A DNA stretch of 64,000 nt from UBA1930 sp943371535 (GTDB taxonomy: Bacteria > Bacteroidota > Bacteroidia > Chitinophagales > Chitinophagaceae). The notes under the pieces were generated by a model. It was not told the origin of the DNA, searched no databases, and saw only the letters and a list, made by a program, of their open reading frames with translations. Shown piece by piece: positions 8,307 through 15,563 of the stretch. The DNA lies in NCBI GenBank assembly GCA_943371535.1, contig CALRVE020000002.1, forward strand, positions 62,001 through 126,000, in the 5' to 3' direction. Made by a program: the position numbers and the translations under genes. Every line of letters starts with the position of its first letter. Within the stretch, counting starts at the first letter, position 1.

Positions 8307-9626
8307 TTACAAAACCCTCACCCCAATATCATCTACTTCAATAAAATATTTATTTAAGCCATCTAAAGGGCGATAAAATTTATTGGTAATACAAAATTTT
8401 CTTCCTTTCAAATTATATAAAATATCCATTATAATCCAATTACTTTTTGCTAAAAAAGGAACATTGAATTGTAGCTCTATAGTAGCAGTTTCTTTCTTAA
8501 ATGTAAAATAATTGGCTGGCAATTTTAAGGCATCTTGCTTAACCAATGATTTGGTTTTTATGAGTTGAATTATATCTTTAAAACGCATTGTTGAATCGTT
8601 CAGTTCTAAAAAAAAATAGTCGTTTTTTACGCCTTTATAAAAATTGGTGTCTAACGAAATTTGAATGCCAGTACTATTCAATTGTGGCTGTGTTGCCGAA
8701 AAAATATATCTATCTAAACCCAATAAACTTTCATTAATTACATACACATCTTTTCTAACACCTAATTTATGCTGAACGTATAAAACAGGATAAAAATCGT
8801 TATCGCCAAACGATAATAAAACAGCATTTTGAGGGCATGCCGCCAACTGTAATTTTATTTGATTCACAATACTATCGCCGTACAGATGATTGGGCAATTC
8901 AAAATTATTAGCCTGTTGATTGGAATAGGTTAAATATGTATGAAACTGCACCATCACTTCATTGGCATATTTAATAGCAATCTTTCCTACAGGGCTTTCA
9001 AACAAACTATTTTGCTCTTGCAACTTTTTAAATGTTTGAATACTTTTTTGTGCAATAGCATTATACAAATCTAACTGCTGCTTATTTAAACAATTATTGT
9101 TCAAAGGCAGTTGAAATATTTCAGCTTTAACTGCTTCTCCCCCTTGATTATTTAACAAACTACTGGCATACATACTATAAGCTCTAGCTAAACTGTATAA
9201 TGCTGAATCGGTTAAAGTTGCTTCATTAGAATACTCATTTATTACATCTTTATACCAACCTGCATAACCATAAAATAAATGCAGGTGATAATTTCTTATT
9301 TGATAATCATCTACATAATTTCTATAATCTACTTTATAGTCATCTGCTCTTTTTGTGATAGGTAATTGATAATACACTGCAATAGAAGCATCGTACATCA
9401 AATAACTTTTTTCATTTACCAATTCTCCATGTTCAACTATTTTGGTAGTAACTGTCCATCCGTTTTTTCTTTTTTCAAAGCCTACTGCCGGATAATCCAA
9501 TACTCTAATATCATAAGTATTGTAAAACTTATCTGCTACTTCTTCAATAGTGGGTATTTTTGTTTGTGCACCTAATTTGCAAAAAATAAAAACTGCTACA
9601 AAAACAAAGATTTTTTTAACCCACAT
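8307..9626 (-). CDS. Secreted hypothetical protein with a DUF2723-like C-terminal segment
   Basis: A 439-residue protein with a signal peptide (VFVAVFIFCKLGAQ). The middle is helical and TPR-like (TDSALYSLARAYSMYASSLL). Around residue 270 it has NAVLLSFGDNDFYPVLYVQHKLGVRKDVYVIN in parts; the GDND-(F/T)-(Y/P)-x-x-Y-x-Q pattern with a following V-N-x-S-L-L matches the soluble C-terminal part of DUF2723 membrane glycosyltransferase-like proteins. Here the membrane part is absent. Function is unknown. It is divergent from hslR with 32 bp between starts, so the promoters overlap. Confidence 0.65.
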   Translation of the reverse strand: MWVKKIFVFVAVFIFCKLGAQTKIPTIEEVADKFYNTYDIRVLDYPAVGFEKRKNGWTVTTKIVEHGELVNEKSYLMYDASIAVYYQLPITKRADDYKVDYRNYVDDYQIRNYHLHLFYGYAGWYKDVINEYSNEATLTDSALYSLARAYSMYASSLLNNQGGEAVKAEIFQLPLNNNCLNKQQLDLYNAIAQKSIQTFKKLQEQNSLFESPVGKIAIKYANEVMVQFHTYLTYSNQQANNFELPNHLYGDSIVNQIKLQLAACPQNAVLLSFGDNDFYPVLYVQHKLGVRKDVYVINESLLGLDRYIFSATQPQLNSTGIQISLDTNFYKGVKNDYFFLELNDSTMRFKDIIQLIKTKSLVKQDALKLPANYFTFKKETATIELQFNVPFLAKSNWIIMDILYNLKGRKFCITNKFYRPLDGLNKYFIEVDDIGVRVL

Positions 9627-9658
9627 ATTAATTACTTTGCGTTAAAGTTAATTGTGCA

Positions 9659-10057
9659 ATGGCAGAAGTAAAAGAAAAGTTACGCATTGATAAATACTTA
9701 TGGGCTATACGTTTGTTTAAAACCAGAAGCCAAGCAGGAGATGCATGTGATAAAGGCAAAATAAAATGGCAAGGCAATAATGTAAAAGCTGCTAAAGCGG
9801 TTAATATTGGTGAAGAATATGAAGTAAAAACAGAAGCCCGAAAATGGGTGATAAAAGTGACTGGATTATTAGAAAAAAGAGTGGCTTATCCCGAGGCTAT
9901 TAAACATTATGAAGATGTAACCCCACCAGAAGAATTAGATGTGGTGAAATTTCAGCCATCGGCATTTAATACTGGTAAACGTTTAAGTAAAGTTGGACGA
10001 CCCACTAAAAGAGACAGAAGAGATATTGAAAATTTTACAAGTAGTGATGATGAATAG
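9659..10057 (+). CDS. hslR: S4-domain RNA-binding protein, Hsp15-like
   Basis: A 132-residue protein with an S4 RNA-binding fold in the first 65 residues (LRIDKYLWAIRLFKTRSQA, then ACDKGKIKWQGNNVKAAKAV). Hsp15 binds 50S subunits carrying a stalled nascent chain. The C-terminus is basic (KVGRPTKRDRRDI), typical of the family. Its stop overlaps the start of the next gene (ATGATGAATAG junction), so the two are translationally coupled. Confidence 0.88.
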   Translation: MAEVKEKLRIDKYLWAIRLFKTRSQAGDACDKGKIKWQGNNVKAAKAVNIGEEYEVKTEARKWVIKVTGLLEKRVAYPEAIKHYEDVTPPEELDVVKFQPSAFNTGKRLSKVGRPTKRDRRDIENFTSSDDE

Positions 10058-10469
10058 AAAAATATTTATACTAGTCATTCTTCTTTTCAACTCATATAAG
10101 ACTTTTGCTCAGAGTGAGACAACTAAAGAGCCTTCAACTTACAAAGACTCTATACATACAATTGTTGATTTACCAGCCGAGTTTCCTGGAGGAAATGTTG
10201 TTTGGCATAAATATCAACAACGCAACTTAAATGTTGAACTTGATTCAACAGAAGTTAGTTCAACATTAATTGCCAGTTTTATTGTTCATAAAGATGGAAA
10301 GCTTTCTGACATTACGATTCAAAATCCTAAACCGAGTAGAAGTAAAATAGAAGCGGCTTACATAAAACTGTTAAAAAGTGGACCAAAATGGATTCCTGCA
10401 TTTAAGAATGGAAGAAAAGTGGCCTCAAAAGTTTCATGGTCAATTACGATATACATATCTGAAGAATAG
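10050..10469 (+). CDS. Secreted TonB C-terminal-domain protein
   Basis: A 139-residue protein with a cleavable signal peptide (IFILVILLFNSYKTFAQ). The mature part matches the TonB C-terminal fold: EFPGG near the start, FIVHKDGKLSDI in the middle, and WIPAFKNGRKVASKVS near the end. Because the N-terminus looks cleavable and there is no Pro-rich linker, it is unlikely to be a true energy transducer and is more likely a free periplasmic TonB-like protein, a common type in Bacteroidota. The start is one of two adjacent ATGs at 10047 and 10050, both overlapping the end of hslR. Confidence 0.75.
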   Translation: MNRKIFILVILLFNSYKTFAQSETTKEPSTYKDSIHTIVDLPAEFPGGNVVWHKYQQRNLNVELDSTEVSSTLIASFIVHKDGKLSDITIQNPKPSRSKIEAAYIKLLKSGPKWIPAFKNGRKVASKVSWSITIYISEE

Positions 10470-10477
10470 CTTTATAC

Positions 10478-10485
10478 TACATTTG
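10478..10485 (+). promoter_or_regulatory. -7 promoter element of trmD
   Basis: TACATTTG, a perfect TAnnTTTG, ending only 4 bp before the ATG of trmD. This implies an essentially leaderless mRNA. Confidence 0.5.
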
Positions 10486-10489
10486 CACC

Positions 10490-11164
10490 ATGCACATTCA
10501 CATTATATCAGTTGCACCAGAATTATTGGATAGTCCTTTTGCTCATAGCATTATGAAACGTGCAAAAGAAAGAGGTTTACTCAATATTCATACTTATAAC
10601 TTACGTAAATGGGCAATTAATAAACATGGTCAAATTGATGATTACCAATATGGTGGTGGTGCAGGTATGGTAATTATGTGTGAACCTTTAATAAATGCTA
10701 TTGAAGAATTACAACAAACCAACCAATTTGATGAAATTATTTACATGACCCCCGATGGAAAAAACTTCAATCAACAAACCGCTAACCGTCTTTCTTTAAA
10801 AGAAAATATTCTCATTATTTGTGGGCATTATAAAGGCATTGATCAGCGAATTAGAGACCATTATATTACCATGGAAATTTCTATTGGCGATTATGTATTA
10901 AGTGGTGGCGAACTAGCTGCTGCTGTTGTTGTAGATGCCATTGGACGATTAATTCCTGGTGTATTAAACGATGAAACATCGGCATTAACAGATTCTTTTC
11001 AAGACAATTTATTGGCCCCTCCTGTTTATACAAGGCCAGCAGATTTTAGAGGATGGAAAGTGCCCGATATTTTATTAACGGGCGACCCTAAAAAAGTAGA
11101 GGATTGGCGTATGGATCAATCGCTACAAAGAACTCAAGAAAAAAGACCCGATTTATTAGATTAA
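10490..11164 (+). CDS. trmD: tRNA (guanine-N1-)-methyltransferase
   Basis: A 224-residue TrmD, which methylates G37 of tRNAs reading CNN codons and prevents +1 frameshifting. The SPOUT trefoil-knot features are present: YQYGGGAGMVIMCEP (about 52-66), GHYKGIDQRI (about 111-120) and ISIGDYVLSGGELAA (about 130-144), which form the SAM pocket. Length is normal. It is not in the usual rpsP-rimM-trmD-rplS cluster here but follows hslR and a TonB-C gene, with its own -7 box right before the start. Confidence 0.95.
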   Translation: MHIHIISVAPELLDSPFAHSIMKRAKERGLLNIHTYNLRKWAINKHGQIDDYQYGGGAGMVIMCEPLINAIEELQQTNQFDEIIYMTPDGKNFNQQTANRLSLKENILIICGHYKGIDQRIRDHYITMEISIGDYVLSGGELAAAVVVDAIGRLIPGVLNDETSALTDSFQDNLLAPPVYTRPADFRGWKVPDILLTGDPKKVEDWRMDQSLQRTQEKRPDLLD

Positions 11165-11261
11165 GTCTTCTTCACTATTTATTTTCAATTCAACTACAAA
11201 TACTTGCCTAATTGGGGTATTGCAAAAACTTGCTTAAGTATATAAAACCAATAGGAGAGTT

Positions 11262-11364
11262 TAGTTTTACACTATCGAATTAATCCAAATTCTTAGAAAA
11301 ATCCAAATCCACAAAATCCTGTTTTTAACATCCAATTCTAGAAGAAAAACCTATCCAACATTCT
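11262..11364. repeat. 103-bp direct repeat, copy 1
   Basis: It begins TAGTTTTACACTATC and ends CCTATCCAACATTCT. Copy 2 at 11518-11620 differs at only two positions (G/A and T/C) by eye. It includes palindromic TTCTTAGAA and TTCTAGAA boxes and is followed 40 bp later by a hairpin with A/T tails. No open frame is present. Confidence 0.85.
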
Positions 11365-11403
11365 AAGAAAAGCCAATCGAAATTTAAAATGATTGACACT
11401 TAT

Positions 11404-11436
11404 AAAAAATCTCACTTCTTTCAAGTGAGATTTTTT
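11404..11436. terminator. Bidirectional hairpin after repeat copy 1
   Basis: A perfect 14-bp stem, AAAAAATCTCACTT with its complement, and loop CTTTC. A and T tracts on both sides allow termination in either direction. It is the first terminator downstream of trmD, 240 bp past its stop. Confidence 0.75.
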
Positions 11437-11517
11437 ATTGCAATAATTTCAATAAAACTGCTGTCTTAATGGAGCATCATTCTAACCAAAACATCCACTT
11501 TAAACCAATTACCCCTG

Positions 11518-11620
11518 TAGTTTTACACTATCAAATTAATCCAAATTCTTAGAAAAATCCAAATCCACAAAATCCTGTTTTTAACATCCAATCCTAGAAG
11601 AAAAACCTATCCAACATTCT
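11518..11620. repeat. 103-bp direct repeat, copy 2
   Basis: Same orientation as copy 1, with two mismatches. It is also followed by a hairpin terminator (11653-11686) whose stem differs from the first. The 557-bp region 11165-11721 that holds both copies has no coding frame that I can support. Confidence 0.85.
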
Positions 11621-11652
11621 TAAAACAACAAACATTAAAAAATCGTCCCTCT

Positions 11653-11686
11653 AAAAAACCTCACTTTTAAAAAAGTGAGGTTTTTT
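11653..11686. terminator. Bidirectional hairpin after repeat copy 2
   Basis: A perfect 16-bp stem, AAAAAACCTCACTTTT with its complement, and a 2-nt loop as drawn. It also serves the glucosaminidase gene reading in from the right, 35 bp past that gene's stop. Confidence 0.8.
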
Positions 11687-11721
11687 ATGTAGTATAATCA
11701 AAGAGTCAAAATATTAGAATA

Positions 11722-12243
11722 TTATTTTGCGTTTGTTACCTTATTTGGCGTATCTAATAAATGAAGTTTATACTTTTTAATTGCATGTATAATTTGTTTT
11801 TTCCAATGGTCAGGTTTTGTACTATATCCAGCTTTTGCCATTGCAGTAACCCAAATGGTATAATTCATGTTCCCCTTTAGTTTTGTATAATATTTTTTTC
11901 GAGTTAGCATTTTACAAAACTCTCTATACGATTCTTCAGCACTGCCAAAATGCTTGTATTTTGTTTTAATACCTTTGGTTTTCAATAAATTATTTTTACC
12001 AACAACACCAAAATGATTGTTTAATAATTTAACAGTTCTACTTCTTCCTCCTCCAGATTCTACAACACTTATAGCGGTAATTACACTTCTTGGAATTCCA
12101 AATTCTTCAGATAAAGATTGTACCAATTGCTTATATTGTTCAATATATTTTGTTACAAAATCGGCCTTAGCTTTTGTAGCATACAAACTGAAAAAGAATA
12201 GTAGCAAACAAGTTTTCGGTAAACGAGAAAACAACTTTTGCAT
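11722..12243 (-). CDS. Exported glucosaminidase-domain protein (GH73-like peptidoglycan hydrolase)
   Basis: A 173-residue protein. The signal peptide (KTCLLLFFFSLYATKAKA) supports the second in-frame ATG at 12243 over the one at 12276, which lies next to a near-consensus promoter. The mature part is a glucosaminidase fold, as in FlgJ C-terminal domains: EEFGIPRSVITAISVVESGGG with the likely catalytic Glu in VES, then NNHFGVVGKN, KHFGSAEESYREFCKML and WVTAMAKAGYSTKPDHW. It cleaves GlcNAc-MurNAc bonds in the wall. It is divergent from the M28 peptidase. Confidence 0.85.
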   Translation of the reverse strand: MQKLFSRLPKTCLLLFFFSLYATKAKADFVTKYIEQYKQLVQSLSEEFGIPRSVITAISVVESGGGRSRTVKLLNNHFGVVGKNNLLKTKGIKTKYKHFGSAEESYREFCKMLTRKKYYTKLKGNMNYTIWVTAMAKAGYSTKPDHWKKQIIHAIKKYKLHLLDTPNKVTNAK

Positions 12244-12341
12244 ATACTTGTATTTAGGTAAATAATAGCTCAGCATTACAAAATAGGGTTATTATTTTAA
12301 AATCTATTAATTTGGTTGCACAATTATTCAACAATCATGCC

Positions 12342-13688
12342 ATGAGAACACTATTATTCATTCTATTCATTTGTTTTAGTTTAACTATCACTGCTCAAAT
12401 TACTATTACAAGAGATCCAGAAATTGAAGCAATGGTTAAAGAGGTAAATTCCGATTCACTTAAATCGTACATCTATCAAATGGTTGCTTTTGGTACTAGA
12501 AACACTCTGAGTAATCAAAACTCTACAACAAGAGGAATAGGTGCTGCAAGAAAATGGGTACTCAACAAATTCAATGATTTTGCTAAAACATCAAATGGAA
12601 GATTAACAGCTTTTATAGATACAACTACTTACAAACCAGATGGAAAAAGAGTAGATAGAAACATTCTTCTAGGCAATGTTGTAGCTACATTAAAAGGAAC
12701 TGATACTGCTGATAAAAGAGTATTTATTATTAGTGGGCATTTAGATGGCATGCGTACCAATGTAATGGATAGTGTTGGTGATGCTCCAGGTGCCAATGAC
12801 GACGCAAGTGGGTGTGCAGCCGTTATTGAATGTGCTAGAATAATGAGTAAACGCAACTTTCCTGCTACTATTATTTTTGTTACTGTTAGTGGAGAAGAGC
12901 AAGGTTTATTAGGTGCCTATTATATGGCAAAAAAAGCCAAACAAGAAAACTGGAATATTGAAGCTGTTTTAAATAATGATATTATGGGCAGCAATAATAG
13001 CAGTGAAACCAATAATATTAACAACAATCAGCTTCGTGTTTTTAGTGAAGGATTACCAGCATATGAACTAGATAAAAATGGCAAACAAATTCGTCAACTA
13101 GGTTTAGAAAACGATGGAAAAGCCCGCCAATTAGCACGTTATGTAAAAGAAATTGGAGAACGCTATGTAGATAATATGCAAATTGTAATGATTTATAGAA
13201 ATGATCGTTTTTTACGTGGTGGAGATCATACTCCATTTGTAGAAAATGGTTTTGCCGCTGTACGTTTTACCGAAATGAATGAAAACTATTATCACCAACA
13301 CCAAGATGTAAGAAAAGAAAACGGTATTCAATATGGAGATTTACCAGAGTTTATGGACTTTGAATATTTAAGAAAAAATACAGCAGTAAATCTTAGCAAC
13401 TTAGCCAATTTATCAAAAGCACCAGCCATGCCAGAAGAAGTAAAAGTGGAGGTAAAAAAACTAAGTAACTTTACTTATTTATATTGGAAAGCCCCGAAAA
13501 CAGGCAAAGCAAAAGGATATTTTATATTGATGAGAGAAACTACTAGTGCAGTTTGGCAAAAGAAATTTTATACAGAATCTTTAGACTATAAATTGCCTTA
13601 CAGTAAAGACAATTATTTTTTTGCAGTACAAAGTGTAAACCAATTGGGTAACGAAAGTTTACCTGTTGTACCAATGCCTGCTAGATAA
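12342..13688 (+). CDS. Secreted M28-family zinc aminopeptidase
   Basis: A 448-residue exported peptidase. The start at 12342 gives a clean signal peptide (MRTLLFILFICFSLTITAQ); an upstream in-frame ATG at 12312 would spoil it. Zinc ligands and catalytic residues of the M28 fold are present in order: SGHLDGM, PGANDDASGCA, SGEEQGLLGA, NNDIMGS, and a distal His in GGDHTPF. A C-terminal module of about 85 residues (from about 360) resembles a fibronectin III fold (YLYWKAPKTGKAKGYFI). It probably trims peptides in the periplasm or outside the cell. It is followed directly by an esterase lipoprotein gene. Confidence 0.88.
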   Translation: MRTLLFILFICFSLTITAQITITRDPEIEAMVKEVNSDSLKSYIYQMVAFGTRNTLSNQNSTTRGIGAARKWVLNKFNDFAKTSNGRLTAFIDTTTYKPDGKRVDRNILLGNVVATLKGTDTADKRVFIISGHLDGMRTNVMDSVGDAPGANDDASGCAAVIECARIMSKRNFPATIIFVTVSGEEQGLLGAYYMAKKAKQENWNIEAVLNNDIMGSNNSSETNNINNNQLRVFSEGLPAYELDKNGKQIRQLGLENDGKARQLARYVKEIGERYVDNMQIVMIYRNDRFLRGGDHTPFVENGFAAVRFTEMNENYYHQHQDVRKENGIQYGDLPEFMDFEYLRKNTAVNLSNLANLSKAPAMPEEVKVEVKKLSNFTYLYWKAPKTGKAKGYFILMRETTSAVWQKKFYTESLDYKLPYSKDNYFFAVQSVNQLGNESLPVVPMPAR

Positions 13689-13715
13689 AATATGAAGAAT
13701 GCTAAATTATTAATT

Positions 13716-14576
13716 ATGAAACAACTTATTCTTACCATTTGTATTAGTGTGGCATTATTTTCTTGTAAAAAGAGTACAGAAGAAATGATAGACGCTAATG
13801 CTGAAAAAATTATGATAGATGTTGCTTATGCAACCACAAGTACTCAGCAAAAAATGGATGTGTATTTACCTGCAAATAGAAGTACGTCAAGTACCCACAC
13901 AGTTATTATGATTCATGGTGGAAGTTGGAGTGGTGGCGATAAAGCAGATTTTAACAACGATATCCCAAATCTAAAGCCTTTGTTGGGTAACTATGCTATT
14001 ATTAATTTGAATTATAGATTAGCCAACGGTTCTACCATTTTATTGCCACAGCAACTTGCTGATATTGATGACGCATTTACTTTTATACACAGCAAAGCAA
14101 CAGAATACAATATTAATACTTCTAAAATTGCTGTAATGGGTGCAAGTGCAGGAGCTCATTTAACTTTATTGAAAAGTTATAAAAATAATTCCGATGGTAA
14201 AATTAAAGCTGTAGTAAATTTATTTGGCCCAACTGATATGGCATGGATGTATAACAACCATCCTATGGCATCATTAACACAACCCATTATTGTGAATGCT
14301 GTTGGAGGCACTCCAACTACTAATGCTGCTGCATACACAAGCGGTAGTCCTATTAATTTTGTTACAGCAACAGTTCCTCCAACCATCATTTTTCATGGAA
14401 CTGCCGATCTTGTTGTACCAATAAGTGAAAGCAATAATTTACAAAGCAAATTACAATTAGCAGGTGCTACGCATCAATACATCACTTACACAGGAGAAGC
14501 ACATGGCTGGAGTGGTGCCAACTTAGTTGATACCTATAATAAAGCAGTGGCTTTTATAAAGAATTATGTGAAATAA
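13716..14576 (+). CDS. Esterase/lipase-type alpha/beta hydrolase lipoprotein
   Basis: A 286-residue lipoprotein; the lipobox is LFSC, with Cys about 18 residues from the chosen start at 13716. The alpha/beta hydrolase core has the oxyanion motif MIHGGSWSGGDK, nucleophile GASAGAH, acid GTADLVVP and base EAHGW. This pattern fits the BD-FAE/carboxylesterase group. The substrate is unknown. It starts 27 bp after the M28 peptidase stop and is probably cotranscribed with it. Confidence 0.85.
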   Translation: MKQLILTICISVALFSCKKSTEEMIDANAEKIMIDVAYATTSTQQKMDVYLPANRSTSSTHTVIMIHGGSWSGGDKADFNNDIPNLKPLLGNYAIINLNYRLANGSTILLPQQLADIDDAFTFIHSKATEYNINTSKIAVMGASAGAHLTLLKSYKNNSDGKIKAVVNLFGPTDMAWMYNNHPMASLTQPIIVNAVGGTPTTNAAAYTSGSPINFVTATVPPTIIFHGTADLVVPISESNNLQSKLQLAGATHQYITYTGEAHGWSGANLVDTYNKAVAFIKNYVK

Positions 14577-14724
14577 CTAACAATTTTCAGATAATTTTCT
14601 TTATTAAAGTTTAACTAAAGTATGATAATTAAATACCCCTCTAATTAGGGAATTAATGTTCATTACAATATTTAATTTGCTGGATATTAATTTTATAGTA
14701 AATATTTGCAGAAAAATTTATTGT

Positions 14725-15477
14725 ATGACGATTTTTAAAACTAACCAAAATTCTAATCTATTAATAGGCTTATGTATTCTTATTCTCTGTTCATGTAAAA
14801 AAGATACTACTTCAAGTAATATTTCATTAGGAAAATTAAGCGGTAGTATTCAAACTTGGGATGATAAGCTTAACTCTATAAATGATGCTCAAGGCATTAC
14901 CGTTACTATTGGTAATTTACCAAATACAAACACAACAACTGATGCAAATGGTAGATTTTCTTTCGAAAATTTACCTTACGACGAGTATGAAATTGTAATA
15001 AGTAAATCTGGCTATGGAACAAAAAAAGTTATTGGTGTTAAACATGCATCTACAACAACCACTATTCCAGTAATAGGTTTTGGTAAAGTTTCTACTACTG
15101 TAGTTAGTAGTTTCTCAATAAATGGCAATACGTTTAACGGAGAACCAGGTGTTTCATTTAATTATGCTTTTAGTCCTGCCCCAACTACAAGTAACAGAAG
15201 CTTTGTTCGCTATTTTTTTAGCAATGCTGCAACTGTTTCTAATACCAATTATTCGGCTTTTAGTTCTTTAAGAAGTTATTCCAGCAACATCAGTTTTGCC
15301 GGTTTTAACAATGGGGAATTAGCTGCAATGGGTTTTACAAGTGGACAAACCATTTTTGTGAAAGTATATGGAGATTCCTTTCAATCTAATGATTATATAG
15401 AACCCAATTCAGGTTTACGAATATTCCCCAATTTAAATAATACCTCACCAGCTGCCGTTAGTTTTGTGATGCCTTAA
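14725..15477 (+). CDS. Lipoprotein with carboxypeptidase-regulatory-like (CarboxypepD) domain
   Basis: A 250-residue lipoprotein; the lipobox ILCSC follows a signal helix when the start is placed at 14725, and the upstream in-frame ATG at 14656 precedes the likely promoter region. Residues about 35-105 look like a transthyretin-like carrier fold (GITVTIGNLPNTNTTTDANGRF-type turns followed by YDEYEIVISKSGYG). The C-terminal half is Ser/Asn-rich with no recognised fold. Such proteins are often surface-exposed in Bacteroidota. It ends in a strong hairpin terminator. Confidence 0.7.
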   Translation: MTIFKTNQNSNLLIGLCILILCSCKKDTTSSNISLGKLSGSIQTWDDKLNSINDAQGITVTIGNLPNTNTTTDANGRFSFENLPYDEYEIVISKSGYGTKKVIGVKHASTTTTIPVIGFGKVSTTVVSSFSINGNTFNGEPGVSFNYAFSPAPTTSNRSFVRYFFSNAATVSNTNYSAFSSLRSYSSNISFAGFNNGELAAMGFTSGQTIFVKVYGDSFQSNDYIEPNSGLRIFPNLNNTSPAAVSFVMP

Positions 15478-15493
15478 GCAAAATATCAATAAA

Positions 15494-15535
15494 AATTAAA
15501 AGTCCCGGATGAACAATCATTCGGGACTTTTAATT
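15494..15535. terminator. Bidirectional hairpin terminator
   Basis: A 19-bp stem with one G-T pair (arm AATTAAAAGTCCCGGATGA) and loop ACAA. It lies between the converging lipoprotein gene and the DPP IV gene. Confidence 0.85.
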
Positions 15536-15563
15536 GGATTTGGAAGAAACAAATTAATAAAAA

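Noticed and set aside
12244..12276. Longer N-terminus of the glucosaminidase
   Set aside because: A near-consensus promoter box (TATTTTG) sits just before the first ATG and the second ATG gives the better signal peptide.
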